NCBI GenBank assembly: GCA_947452065.1
Contig: CANGBB010000007.1
Location: 1 to 64,000 of the forward strand
Source of the DNA: Gammaproteobacteria bacterium
Lineage (GTDB): Bacteria > Pseudomonadota > Gammaproteobacteria > Steroidobacterales > Steroidobacteraceae
Length of the DNA: 64,000 nucleotides
Direction of reading: 5' to 3'
The notes below the pieces were generated by a model. The model was not told the origin of the DNA. It did no database searches and saw nothing but the letters and a program-made list of their open reading frames with translations. A program made the position numbers and the translations under genes. Shown here one piece after another: positions 8,459 through 17,527 of the stretch (position 1 is the stretch's first letter; every line of letters begins with the position of its first letter).

Positions 8459-11113
8459 ATGATCGATTGCGCCGTAGGGTCTGTGCGCCCGTCTGTACGC
8501 GAGCTTTCGCGAGTCCTGTTCCCAGCGCTGATGCTGTGGCTTGCTTGCGCAACGGGTGTTACCCGCGCTCAGACGCCGGAGCAGATGCAGATTTTCAGCG
8601 GACTGACCCCCGAGCAGCAGCAGGCTGTCATGCAGAGTGTCAGTCAGGGTGGCGCCGTTACTAGCACTGCCAGTGGGCGGAGCGGGACGGAGGATAAGGC
8701 GGCCGTTGCTGCGCGTGCTAAGGCCGCTGGAGCGGGCGCGAACATGGCCGCAGCCTCTGAGAAGGCAGTTGCGGTAAGGGCGCCGATCAAAGACAGCGCC
8801 AGCGGCGCGAAGATGCCTGAAGGCGGTACGAAGAAGGACGAGGCAAAGAAGGACGAGGCAAAGAAGGACGAGAGTGCCGCGATACGGATCGAATCTAATG
8901 ATGAGACGGTCTTTGGTATCGAAGGATTACCGCATTACGGATACGACTTGTTTGACGATGTGCCCTCCACCTTTGCGCCGGTAACTGATGTGCCCGTGCC
9001 AGCCGACTATGTGGTGGGTCCGGGCGATCAGATCACCTTCCAGCTCTACGGCAACACTAATCGCACTACACGGCTTGTGGTGACTCGTGACGGTCGCATC
9101 AATGTGCCCGAGTTTGGTCCGATCAATGTGGGTGGCAAGTCTTTCTCCTCGGTGCAGTCTGAGCTCGAGACGCGGGTCGAGAAACAGCTCGTGGGCGTGC
9201 ACGCCAGTGTCTCGATGGCGGACACGCGCTCTATCCGCGTCTTTGTGCTGGGCGAGGCCACGCGCCCGGGTTCGTACACAGTGAGTGGATTGTCGACCAT
9301 GACCGGAGCGCTGTTTGCTTCGGGCGGCGTGAAGACGATTGGATCGCTGCGCTCCATCCAGCTCAAGCGTCAGGGGAGCGTGGTCCGGACGCTGGATCTG
9401 TATGACCTGCTCATGAAGGGCGATACAAGCAACGACACCAAACTCCTGCCCGGAGATGTGATCTACGCGCCCACCGTTGGGCCAACGGTGGCAGTGCAGG
9501 GAGGTGTGAAGCGTCCAGCCATCTATGAGCTGAAGGGCAATGAGAAAGTCAGCGATGTCATCAAGCTTGCCGGCGGCCTCACAGCCGATGCCGATGCGGG
9601 CAAGGTGTCGCTGGTGCGCATTGATGCCTCTGGCAAGCGCACGGTGCTGGATGTGAACCTCAATCAGCCGGCACGGGCCGCCACGACGCTTCGAAACGGT
9701 GACGCGCTGAGTGTGGCGACGGTGCCGAGCACGCTGGACTCGGGCATCGTACTGGGTGGGCATGTGCATGCTGCGCGTACCGTGGCCTGGCGTCAGGGAC
9801 TTCGGCTGACGGATGTCATTGATTCAGTCGATGCCTTGAAGCCCAAGGCTGATCTGCACTATGTCCTGATCCGCCGCGAGATTGCCCCGGATCGTCATAT
9901 CGAGGTGCTCTCGGCGGATCTGTCCAAGGCGCTGGCTGAGCGCGGTGGGGTCAGTGATTTGGTCTTGGAGGCCCGAGATCGCATCACGGTCTTTGATCTG
10001 CAGTCCGATCGGGCTGCTGTGATCAAGCCTGTACTCGAGGAGCTAAAGCTCCAGTCACAGGCCCTGAGCCCCATGCAGTCAGTGAGCATTGGTGGTCGCG
10101 TAAAAGCTGCGGGAGCGTATCCACTCGAGTCGGGCATGAAGATCAGCGATCTGATCCGTGCCGGCGGTGGGCTGGATGATGTGGCCTACACCGTTCAGGC
10201 AGAGTTGGTTCGTCACAGCATCAGCGCGGAGGGTGCGAGTCAGACCCAGATCCTTAGTATCCAGCTTGCAGCGCTGGCGAACGGCGATGCGGGCGCGAAC
10301 ATCGCGCTGCAGCCGGCGGATGAACTGAACATCAAGCAGCTACCGGACTGGCAGGAGCGAGCGCAGGTCACGCTCAACGGTGAGTTTCGCTTCCCAGGCA
10401 CCTATACCGTTCGGCGTGGCGAGACCCTTCGCTCTCTCATCGACCGAGCCGGCGGGCTCACCGAAAAGGCCTATGCAGCGGGCAGTGCCTTCACTCGCAA
10501 GGCCATTAGGGAGAAGGAGCAGGAGGCCATTGATACGCTCGCGCAGCGGATGCAGAACGACCTTGTGAGCGCTGCTTTAGCGGGTGCGCAGTCCGCGCAA
10601 GGCGGTCAGGTCGCGCAGGCGGGTGCCGCACAGGTCGCGGCGGAACAGCAGCTGATTTCGCAGCTCAAGAGTGCAACGCCCGTGGGCCGGCTGGTCATCG
10701 ACTTGGATCAAATCCTTCGTTCGTCTGTCGGCTCGGTGGCTGACATCGTGCTCGCCGATGGCGATGCACTGACGGTGCCGCCTGTGCGAGCTGACGTCAG
10801 TGTGGTGGGCGAGATTCAGTCTCCGACTTCGCACCTATATGTTGCCAATCTGGACCGCGCGGATTACATCGCCAAAAGCGGCGGCGTGACACGCAAGGCC
10901 GATACCAGTCGCATCTACGTGGTGCGCGCTAATGGCGCAGTGGCCACCGGCAAGAGCGGACTGTTAAGAGGCAATAGCGTCACGATCGAGCCTGGTGACT
11001 CCATTGTAGTGCCACTGGATATAGAGCGTATGAATGCACTCCCGCTTTGGCAGGCGGTCACGCAGATTATCTACAACACCGCGATTGCTGCCGCGGCCGT
11101 GCACTCGTTCTGA
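8459..11113 (+). CDS. SLBB-domain polysaccharide export protein (Wza-related, oversized)
   Basis: VPADYVVGPGDQITFQLYG (poly_export domain) followed by multiple SLBB modules (VVGEIQSPTSHLYV, VTLNGEFRFPGTYTVRRGETL). ORF track starts at 8429; the ATG at 8459 is equally possible. Confidence 0.85.
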   Translation: MIDCAVGSVRPSVRELSRVLFPALMLWLACATGVTRAQTPEQMQIFSGLTPEQQQAVMQSVSQGGAVTSTASGRSGTEDKAAVAARAKAAGAGANMAAASEKAVAVRAPIKDSASGAKMPEGGTKKDEAKKDEAKKDESAAIRIESNDETVFGIEGLPHYGYDLFDDVPSTFAPVTDVPVPADYVVGPGDQITFQLYGNTNRTTRLVVTRDGRINVPEFGPINVGGKSFSSVQSELETRVEKQLVGVHASVSMADTRSIRVFVLGEATRPGSYTVSGLSTMTGALFASGGVKTIGSLRSIQLKRQGSVVRTLDLYDLLMKGDTSNDTKLLPGDVIYAPTVGPTVAVQGGVKRPAIYELKGNEKVSDVIKLAGGLTADADAGKVSLVRIDASGKRTVLDVNLNQPARAATTLRNGDALSVATVPSTLDSGIVLGGHVHAARTVAWRQGLRLTDVIDSVDALKPKADLHYVLIRREIAPDRHIEVLSADLSKALAERGGVSDLVLEARDRITVFDLQSDRAAVIKPVLEELKLQSQALSPMQSVSIGGRVKAAGAYPLESGMKISDLIRAGGGLDDVAYTVQAELVRHSISAEGASQTQILSIQLAALANGDAGANIALQPADELNIKQLPDWQERAQVTLNGEFRFPGTYTVRRGETLRSLIDRAGGLTEKAYAAGSAFTRKAIREKEQEAIDTLAQRMQNDLVSAALAGAQSAQGGQVAQAGAAQVAAEQQLISQLKSATPVGRLVIDLDQILRSSVGSVADIVLADGDALTVPPVRADVSVVGEIQSPTSHLYVANLDRADYIAKSGGVTRKADTSRIYVVRANGAVATGKSGLLRGNSVTIEPGDSIVVPLDIERMNALPLWQAVTQIIYNTAIAAAAVHSF
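8831..8875 (+). repeat. 15-bp tandem repeat encoding KKDEA
   Basis: aagaaggacgaggca at 8831 and 8846 plus a partial third unit at 8861. Confidence 0.85.
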
Positions 11114-11124
11114 GGCGCATCAGT

Positions 11125-12033
11125 ATGATCAATGAAGGCGCGCCTATAACGGCACTTCCTAGTTACGTGGACGAGGATGAGATCTCGCTCCGGGAGCTCG
11201 CGCTCCAACTCTGGCAGGGCCGGTGGATCATTATCGCGATGGTGGCACTGTGCACGGCTGCGCTGACCGTGGCCGCCTACAGCATGACCCGCGTGTATCG
11301 GTCCACTACGGTGTTCGTACCGGCCAACGCCGGCAAGAGCGGGGGCGGCGGACTGTCAGCAGCACTGGGGCAGTTAGGTGGGCTGGCCTCGTTGGCGGGA
11401 GTGAGCGTGGGCTCCGGGGATACGGATACGCAGGAGGCGCTGGCAGTGCTGGGCTCTCGGGAGCTCACCGAGCGCTTCATCACCGAGAAAAATCTTATGC
11501 CGCGGCTCTATGCCAAGATCTGGGATGCCACAACCGGGCAGTGGACGGTGCCGGAGAAGCAGCGTCCGACGATGGCTAAAGCGGTTGTTTATTTCAACGA
11601 GATTCGCACCGTGACGCAGGACAAGAAGACCGGCCTGATCACGATGAGCATTGATTGGAGCGATCGTGTCGAGGCTGCGGCTTGGGCCAATGATCTGCTC
11701 AAGCGAACGAACGAGGAGATGCGTACCCGTGCCATCACTCAATCTGAGGCGTCGCTCGGGTTTTTGGATAAGGAACTGAAGGTCACTACGCAGCTCGGCA
11801 CCCAAGAGGCGATCAATCGCCTGATCGAGATGCAGATTAAGCAGCGCATGCTGGCCAATGTGACTGCCGAATACTCCTTCCGTGTGGTGGACAAGGCCTT
11901 CCCGTCCGACGAGGACTCACCGATCAAACCCAAGAAGCGCCTGATGATTTTGGCAGGCCCACTACTGGGCGGGTTTTTAGGCGCTCTCTGGGCGCTGATC
12001 GCGGCCTCGCTCCGCAGGCCCTCGCCTCAATGA
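11125..12033 (+). CDS. Wzz/chain-length-determinant family protein
   Basis: EISLRELALQLWQGRWIIIAMVALCTAALTVAAY...; C-terminal PIKPKKRLMILAGPLLGGFLGALWALI (Wzz/GNVR-type). Start taken at ATG 11125 rather than the longer ORF. Confidence 0.85.
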   Translation: MINEGAPITALPSYVDEDEISLRELALQLWQGRWIIIAMVALCTAALTVAAYSMTRVYRSTTVFVPANAGKSGGGGLSAALGQLGGLASLAGVSVGSGDTDTQEALAVLGSRELTERFITEKNLMPRLYAKIWDATTGQWTVPEKQRPTMAKAVVYFNEIRTVTQDKKTGLITMSIDWSDRVEAAAWANDLLKRTNEEMRTRAITQSEASLGFLDKELKVTTQLGTQEAINRLIEMQIKQRMLANVTAEYSFRVVDKAFPSDEDSPIKPKKRLMILAGPLLGGFLGALWALIAASLRRPSPQ

Positions 12034-12545
12034 CCGACTGCGCCTGGTATCTGATCCATACCCGGCCGCGGCAAGAGCTGATCGCGCTCGAGAATCTCGA
12101 GCGGCAGGGATTCTCGTGTTATCTGCCGCGCTTACGATTTGAAAAGATTCGCCGGCGGCAGCTCGTGGCGGTGGATGAGCCGCTGTTTGCGCGCTACCTG
12201 TTCATCCGTTTGGCATCGGCGGGTGAAGGGCTGAGCTGGGCGCCTATCCGTTCAACACGCGGTGTGGCCCAGCTGGTGCGCTTCGGTGAGCATCCGGCAC
12301 GCGCGGATGATGCGCTGGTGGCGCATCTCCAAGAGCGTGAGCGGGGCAAGCCGGTGGAAAAACTCTTCCTAGCCGGCGATAAGGTCACAATTACTCAGGG
12401 GCCATTTGCAGGATTGGAGGCCATCTACCAATCCGACGATGCTCAGGAGCGATCGATCATCCTGCTGGAGATCATGAACCGCGCGGCCCGCTTGCGTATC
12501 GAAACCTCCAGTCTGACCCCGGCGCGAGATCTGATCGCGTCCTGA
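12030..12545 (+). CDS. NusG N-terminal-domain protein, RfaH-like transcription antiterminator
   Basis: WYLIHTRPRQELIALENLERQGFSCYLPRLR; PLFARYLFIRL; KVTITQGPFAGLEAIY (KOW). 4-bp overlap with the wzz-like gene. Confidence 0.85.
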   Translation: MTDCAWYLIHTRPRQELIALENLERQGFSCYLPRLRFEKIRRRQLVAVDEPLFARYLFIRLASAGEGLSWAPIRSTRGVAQLVRFGEHPARADDALVAHLQERERGKPVEKLFLAGDKVTITQGPFAGLEAIYQSDDAQERSIILLEIMNRAARLRIETSSLTPARDLIAS

Positions 12546-12576
12546 GCAGACTGGAGTTGATTCAGAGCGTCAGGAC

Positions 12577-12972
12577 TTATTTAGCGGTCCCGCCGCCGAT
12601 CAGGGCAGTGTGTTCCTTGCCCTCGGCCTTCAGCGCCTTAAACCATAACGGCGACAACCCGCGCCCTGCCCAGGTCTGGGCCGGGTTAGCCGGATTGCGA
12701 TACTTCGGCTTCACCTTGCCACGCTTGCCACCGCGCTTACCCGCGCGCTTGGCCTTTCCAGACTTGGCAACCTTCCCCGGCTTACGCCCTCTGCGCGACG
12801 AGCCCAATGCAGCTGATACCTCGTCGGCAGAAATCCCATTCTGCTTCGCGATGCTGACGATTTTCTCCAGAGCCTTGTCGCGCTTCTTGTTGAGGTTGGA
12901 GTTCCTGATGAGGAGCTCGAGTTCTTTCTTGAGCTGATCGATTTTCTTCTGAGTATTGCTGATTTTTGGCAC
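12577..12972 (-). CDS. H-NS family nucleoid-associated protein with basic linker
   Basis: Coiled-coil N-terminus and C-terminal KYRNPANPAQTWAGRGLSPLWFKA DNA-binding motif of the H-NS family. Confidence 0.9.
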   Translation of the reverse strand: MPKISNTQKKIDQLKKELELLIRNSNLNKKRDKALEKIVSIAKQNGISADEVSAALGSSRRGRKPGKVAKSGKAKRAGKRGGKRGKVKPKYRNPANPAQTWAGRGLSPLWFKALKAEGKEHTALIGGGTAK

Positions 12973-13102
12973 GGGGCGTTTTCTCTGTGTTTACGATGTA
13001 AATATTTTAGTTTAGTGCAGTTTATTTTTAAAACGCCTTATTTTAAAGGTCTGCGCTGCTTATTTATGTCGCATTTTGAAAAGGACGTCTAAATACGTAC
13101 GA

Positions 13103-15907
13103 TTAATGAGCCTCGTCCCAGTTCTGTCCCGTGCCCATATCTACGTTAAGCGGCACGCTCAGTGTAGCGGCTCCAACCATCAGCGCGGTGATGGTGTTGC
13201 GTGACTCATCAATGAAGTCATCTGCAACTTCCAGCACCAGTTCATCATGCACCTGCATGATCAGGCGCGCACGGTTGTCCGTCGTGGCGCACCAGCGGTC
13301 TACCGCGATCATCGCCAGTTTAATGATGTCGGCCGCAGTGCCCTGCATGGGCGCATTGATGGCGCTGCGCTCGGCGTACTGTTGCAGGGCTCGATTGCGT
13401 GAGTTGATTTCCGGCAAATACAGCCGACGGCCGAACACGGTCTCGACGTAGCCGTCACGTTTGGCGCGCTCGCGTGTGGAATCCATGTATTGCTTCACGC
13501 CGGGGTAGCGGCTGAAGTATCGCTCGACATAACTCTGTGCAGCGCCGCGTTCGATGCCGAGCTGGCGCGCCAGACCAAAAGCCGACATACCGTAAATCAA
13601 ACCGAAGTTGATGGCCTTGGCCGAGCGCCGCTGTTCGTCGGTGACGGCGTCGGGGGCGACGCCGAAGACTTCGGCGGCGGTGGCGCGGTGCACATCGCCA
13701 TCGGCCGCAAATGCGCGCAGCAGCCCCTCGTCGTGCGAGAGGTGGGCCATGATGCGCAGCTCGATCTGCGAGTAGTCAGCGGCCAATAGGGTGTGACCCG
13801 GTGGCGCGATGAATGCCTGGCGAATCCGTCGGCCCTCGGGACTGCGGATGGGAATGTTCTGCAGATTTGGGTCGGTGGACGAGAGACGACCGGTTGCGGC
13901 CACGGCCTGATGGTAGGAAGTGTGTACCCGTCCAGTGATGCGGTCGATCTGCAGCGGCAGCTTCTCAGTGTAAGTAGAACGAAGCTTGGCCAGTGAGCGA
14001 TAGTCGAGAATGAGTTGCGGCAGCGTGTAAGAGACGGCCAGCTCTTCCAGAACATCCTCGGCGGTCGAGGGCTGACCGGTGGGCGTCTTGCGTGACACCG
14101 GGATCTGCAAGCGCTCGTACAGGATCTGTTGCAGCTGCTTCGGGGAATCGAGATTGAACGGCCCGCCGGCCTCACGATGTGCGGCCTGTTCAATGTCATG
14201 AAGTCGCGCGGCCAGCTCGCTGCTTTGCCGTGCCAGCATGTCACGATCAATCAGTACGCCGCGGTGTTCCATCCGCTGCAGCACCGGCACCAGAGGTTGC
14301 TCGATCTCGGTGTACAGGCGTGCGAGCGCAGGCGTTGCGGCCAACTGTGGCCACAGCCACTGATGGAGCCGCAGGGTAATGTCGGCGTCTTCGGCCGCAT
14401 ACTGCGCTGCGGTTTCGATACTGACCTGATTGAAGGTGATCTGCTTCGCGCCTTTGCCGGCGATATCCTCGAAGTGGATGGTGCCCACTCCAAGATACTT
14501 CTTTGCCATCGAGTCCATGTCGTGCCGAGTGGCGGTGCTATTGAGCACATAAGACTCAAGCATGGTGTCGAAGCGCTGGCCGCGCAGCTGAATGCCGGCG
14601 CGTTGAAGCACGTGCATGTCGTACTTCAGATGCTGACCGAGTTTGCCGCGCGCCGGATCTTCCAGCAGCGGGCGCAACGCAGCCAGTACGCGGGTGCGAT
14701 CGAGTTGTTCGGGCGCGCCTGGATAGTCATGCGTCAGTGGCACATAAGCGGCGCGTCCGGGTTCGACACAAAACGACAAGCCGACGATTTCCGCCTGCAT
14801 GTAATCGAGGCTGGTGGTCTCGGTGTCGAAGGAAAACAGTTCGGCTTCGCTCAGAGTCTTGAGCCATTGCTCAAGTAGTGGCCAGTCCAGCACGGTCTCG
14901 TAGTGTCGCTCTACGTTGTCAGCGGCTGCGGGCACGACAGCACCCGATTCCGCGGCGGTGTTGAGGTTTCCGGTGTCGACCGATGTGGCGGGCGATGCAT
15001 CGCTCCCACCTTCCAGCTGGCGTAGGAGGCTGCGCAATTCGAGCGTTGAGTACAGCTGGCGCAATGCCTGCACATCGGCAGACTTCTTCTGCACCGAGGT
15101 CTCATCCAGAGGCAGATCCAGGTCCGTTCGAATGGTGGCGAGTTTGCGCGAGAGCGCGAGGATCTCCAGACCCGCGCGCAGGTTCTCGCCGACTTTGCCG
15201 GTGATCTCAGTGGCATGCGCCAACAAATTATCCAGTGTGCCGTAGGCATTCAGCCACTTTGCGCCGGTCTTCGGCCCCACTTTGTCGATGCCGGGGATGT
15301 TGTCCGAGCTGTCGCCGATCAGCGCGAGGTAATCGATGATCTGTTCGGGCCAGACGTCGAACTTGTCTTTTACGCCCTGACGGTCGAGCCAGCTGTCAGT
15401 CATGGTGTTGATCAGCGTGATGTGCGTATCGACCAGCTGAGCCATGTCCTTGTCGCCGGTGGAGATCAGCACGGGCTGATTCGTAGTCACAGCGCGGCGC
15501 GCCAGTGTACCGATGACGTCATCGGCTTCAACGCCGGGTAGGCGCAGCAGCGGCAGTCCCAATGCTTGTACGGCCTGCAACAGCGGCTCAATCTGGCTGC
15601 GCAAATCATCGGGCATGGGCGGGCGGTGGGATTTGTATTCCGCGAACAGCTCGTCGCGAAAGGTTTTGCCCGGCGCGTCGAACACCACGATCACCTGCGC
15701 CAGAGGGAATTGCCGCTGCAGTTTCTGCAGCATGGTCAGCACGCCGTAGATGGCCCCGGTGGGCTGTCCGTGCGAGTTGCTGAGCGGGGGCAGTGCGTGG
15801 AAGGCACGGTACAGGTACGATGATCCGTCGACCAGAACCTGTCCGCGGAACTCCGCGCCCGGGCGACTGGTCACAGGTGGGACGGGGGGGTTCTGCTCGT
15901 CTGTCAT
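13103..15907 (-). CDS. polA: DNA polymerase I
   Basis: 5'-exonuclease (VDGSSYLYRAFHALPPL), 3'-exonuclease (FSFDTETTSLD) and polymerase motifs (AADYSQIELRIMAHLSHD; QVHDELVLEV). Start at ATG 15907. Confidence 0.97.
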   Translation of the reverse strand: MTDEQNPPVPPVTSRPGAEFRGQVLVDGSSYLYRAFHALPPLSNSHGQPTGAIYGVLTMLQKLQRQFPLAQVIVVFDAPGKTFRDELFAEYKSHRPPMPDDLRSQIEPLLQAVQALGLPLLRLPGVEADDVIGTLARRAVTTNQPVLISTGDKDMAQLVDTHITLINTMTDSWLDRQGVKDKFDVWPEQIIDYLALIGDSSDNIPGIDKVGPKTGAKWLNAYGTLDNLLAHATEITGKVGENLRAGLEILALSRKLATIRTDLDLPLDETSVQKKSADVQALRQLYSTLELRSLLRQLEGGSDASPATSVDTGNLNTAAESGAVVPAAADNVERHYETVLDWPLLEQWLKTLSEAELFSFDTETTSLDYMQAEIVGLSFCVEPGRAAYVPLTHDYPGAPEQLDRTRVLAALRPLLEDPARGKLGQHLKYDMHVLQRAGIQLRGQRFDTMLESYVLNSTATRHDMDSMAKKYLGVGTIHFEDIAGKGAKQITFNQVSIETAAQYAAEDADITLRLHQWLWPQLAATPALARLYTEIEQPLVPVLQRMEHRGVLIDRDMLARQSSELAARLHDIEQAAHREAGGPFNLDSPKQLQQILYERLQIPVSRKTPTGQPSTAEDVLEELAVSYTLPQLILDYRSLAKLRSTYTEKLPLQIDRITGRVHTSYHQAVAATGRLSSTDPNLQNIPIRSPEGRRIRQAFIAPPGHTLLAADYSQIELRIMAHLSHDEGLLRAFAADGDVHRATAAEVFGVAPDAVTDEQRRSAKAINFGLIYGMSAFGLARQLGIERGAAQSYVERYFSRYPGVKQYMDSTRERAKRDGYVETVFGRRLYLPEINSRNRALQQYAERSAINAPMQGTAADIIKLAMIAVDRWCATTDNRARLIMQVHDELVLEVADDFIDESRNTITALMVGAATLSVPLNVDMGTGQNWDEAH

Positions 15908-16033
15908 TGCTCGTGCAATCCGGCATTGCTGCCGGTGCACGGCAGGCGGGCGCCTATACTAAGCTCGCCGGTCGATAGATGGTTCTGTCCGCGTCTGCTT
16001 TCTGGTGTCGTTCGAGCGAGCAGGAGGTTTGCG

Positions 16034-17506
16034 ATGACGACTAAGGCCACGGCGGCAATTGCCGCGAATCGCTTCGGTCTGGGGGCCCGCCCCGGGGAAC
16101 TGGCGAAGATTGGCTCGCCGAGCGACTGGCTGAAGCAACAGCTTCAGGGCGCGCCGCCCTTGCTGGTCGCAGCCGATCTGAAAAGCGCCGTCCAAGTCAT
16201 GGAAGGCGCGGCAGAAATTGCCGCGAACGTGCGTGAACTTGGCGGAGATGGGCGCGAAGATCTTAAAAAGATCGCAGCCGATGAAACGGATCCTGTGGCG
16301 GCGCAGCAGGCCCGCCAGCAAATCATCGCCAATCGCCTCCCAAAGTATTTTTTACCTATTTATCAAGCGGATGCAGCCGCCCGGCTACGCAATGCCGTCG
16401 CCACCGATCGGCCGTTTGTGGAGCGGCTGGTGCACTTCTGGAGTAACCATTTCGCCGTTTCCGTCGACAAGGTGGCCGTTCTCGGGCTGGCCGGGTGTCT
16501 CGAACGTGAGGCGATCAGGCCACATGTACTGGGTAATTTCGCCGATATGCTTCTGGCGGTCGAAAAACATCCGGCGATGCTCCAGTTCTTGGACAATCAA
16601 TTGTCCATCGGACCGAATTCACCAACGGCGCGGCTGGCTAAGCAGCGTCAGGCCGCCAATCCGCAGCGGCGCCAGCTGGGGCTGAACGAAAATCTGGCGC
16701 GGGAAATTCTCGAGCTGCACACGCTGGGGGTCGACGGCGGCTATACCCAGACCGACGTGACCAACTTTGCCAAGGTGATCACGGGTTGGTCGCTGGGTGG
16801 CGGTCCCTATCAGCTGAATCGTCAGAGCGACGGTGTCCGGCCGGGGGCCTTTGTGTTCCGCGCGGCGATTCATGAGCCGGGAGCACAGACGGTATTTAAG
16901 AAGCGCTATGCGCAGGATGGCGTGCAGCAGGGCGAAGCCGTACTGCGTGATCTGGCCCTGGCACCCCAGACGGCGCGGCATCTCGCCGTGAAGCTGGCGC
17001 GCCATTTCATCGCCGACGATCCACCGGCGGCGGTGGTCGAGCGTCTGACTCAGACCTATCTGAAGAGCGGCGGCAATCTCCCTGCTGTCTATGCGGCGCT
17101 GATCGACTCGCCCGAGGCATGGTCCGATGAGCCGGCGAAGTTCAAGACGCCGACGGATTATTTAGTGTCGCTCCATCGCGGCCTGGCCATTCCGCTTCCA
17201 GCGCAGGCGCCACAGGCGATCGCTTCGTTGAACGTACTGGGGCAGCAGCAGTTTCGGCCCGGTTCGCCGGCGGGATGGCCGGATCGTAGTGCTGACTGGG
17301 ACGGGCCGGCTGCGGTACTCAAGCGTATCGAGCTGGCGAACAGTCTTGCGCAACGGCTGGGAAATTCCCGCGACGCGCGGGCACTGTCGTCGCAGTTGCT
17401 GGGAGACACGCTGACGGAGGCGACCCGCATGAGTGTTGATCGTGCGGAGTCGGGCATGCAGGCGCTGACGCTCCTGCTGACCGCACCGGAATTCATGCGT
17501 CGCTGA
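16034..17506 (+). CDS. DUF1800 family protein
   Basis: AANRFGLGARPGELA; LVHFWSNHFAVS; NENLAREILELHTLGVDGGYTQTDV; ATG 16034 preceded by aggagg. Confidence 0.88.
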   Translation: MTTKATAAIAANRFGLGARPGELAKIGSPSDWLKQQLQGAPPLLVAADLKSAVQVMEGAAEIAANVRELGGDGREDLKKIAADETDPVAAQQARQQIIANRLPKYFLPIYQADAAARLRNAVATDRPFVERLVHFWSNHFAVSVDKVAVLGLAGCLEREAIRPHVLGNFADMLLAVEKHPAMLQFLDNQLSIGPNSPTARLAKQRQAANPQRRQLGLNENLAREILELHTLGVDGGYTQTDVTNFAKVITGWSLGGGPYQLNRQSDGVRPGAFVFRAAIHEPGAQTVFKKRYAQDGVQQGEAVLRDLALAPQTARHLAVKLARHFIADDPPAAVVERLTQTYLKSGGNLPAVYAALIDSPEAWSDEPAKFKTPTDYLVSLHRGLAIPLPAQAPQAIASLNVLGQQQFRPGSPAGWPDRSADWDGPAAVLKRIELANSLAQRLGNSRDARALSSQLLGDTLTEATRMSVDRAESGMQALTLLLTAPEFMRR

Positions 17507-17527
17507 ACCGTACACGAGGGACTCACC

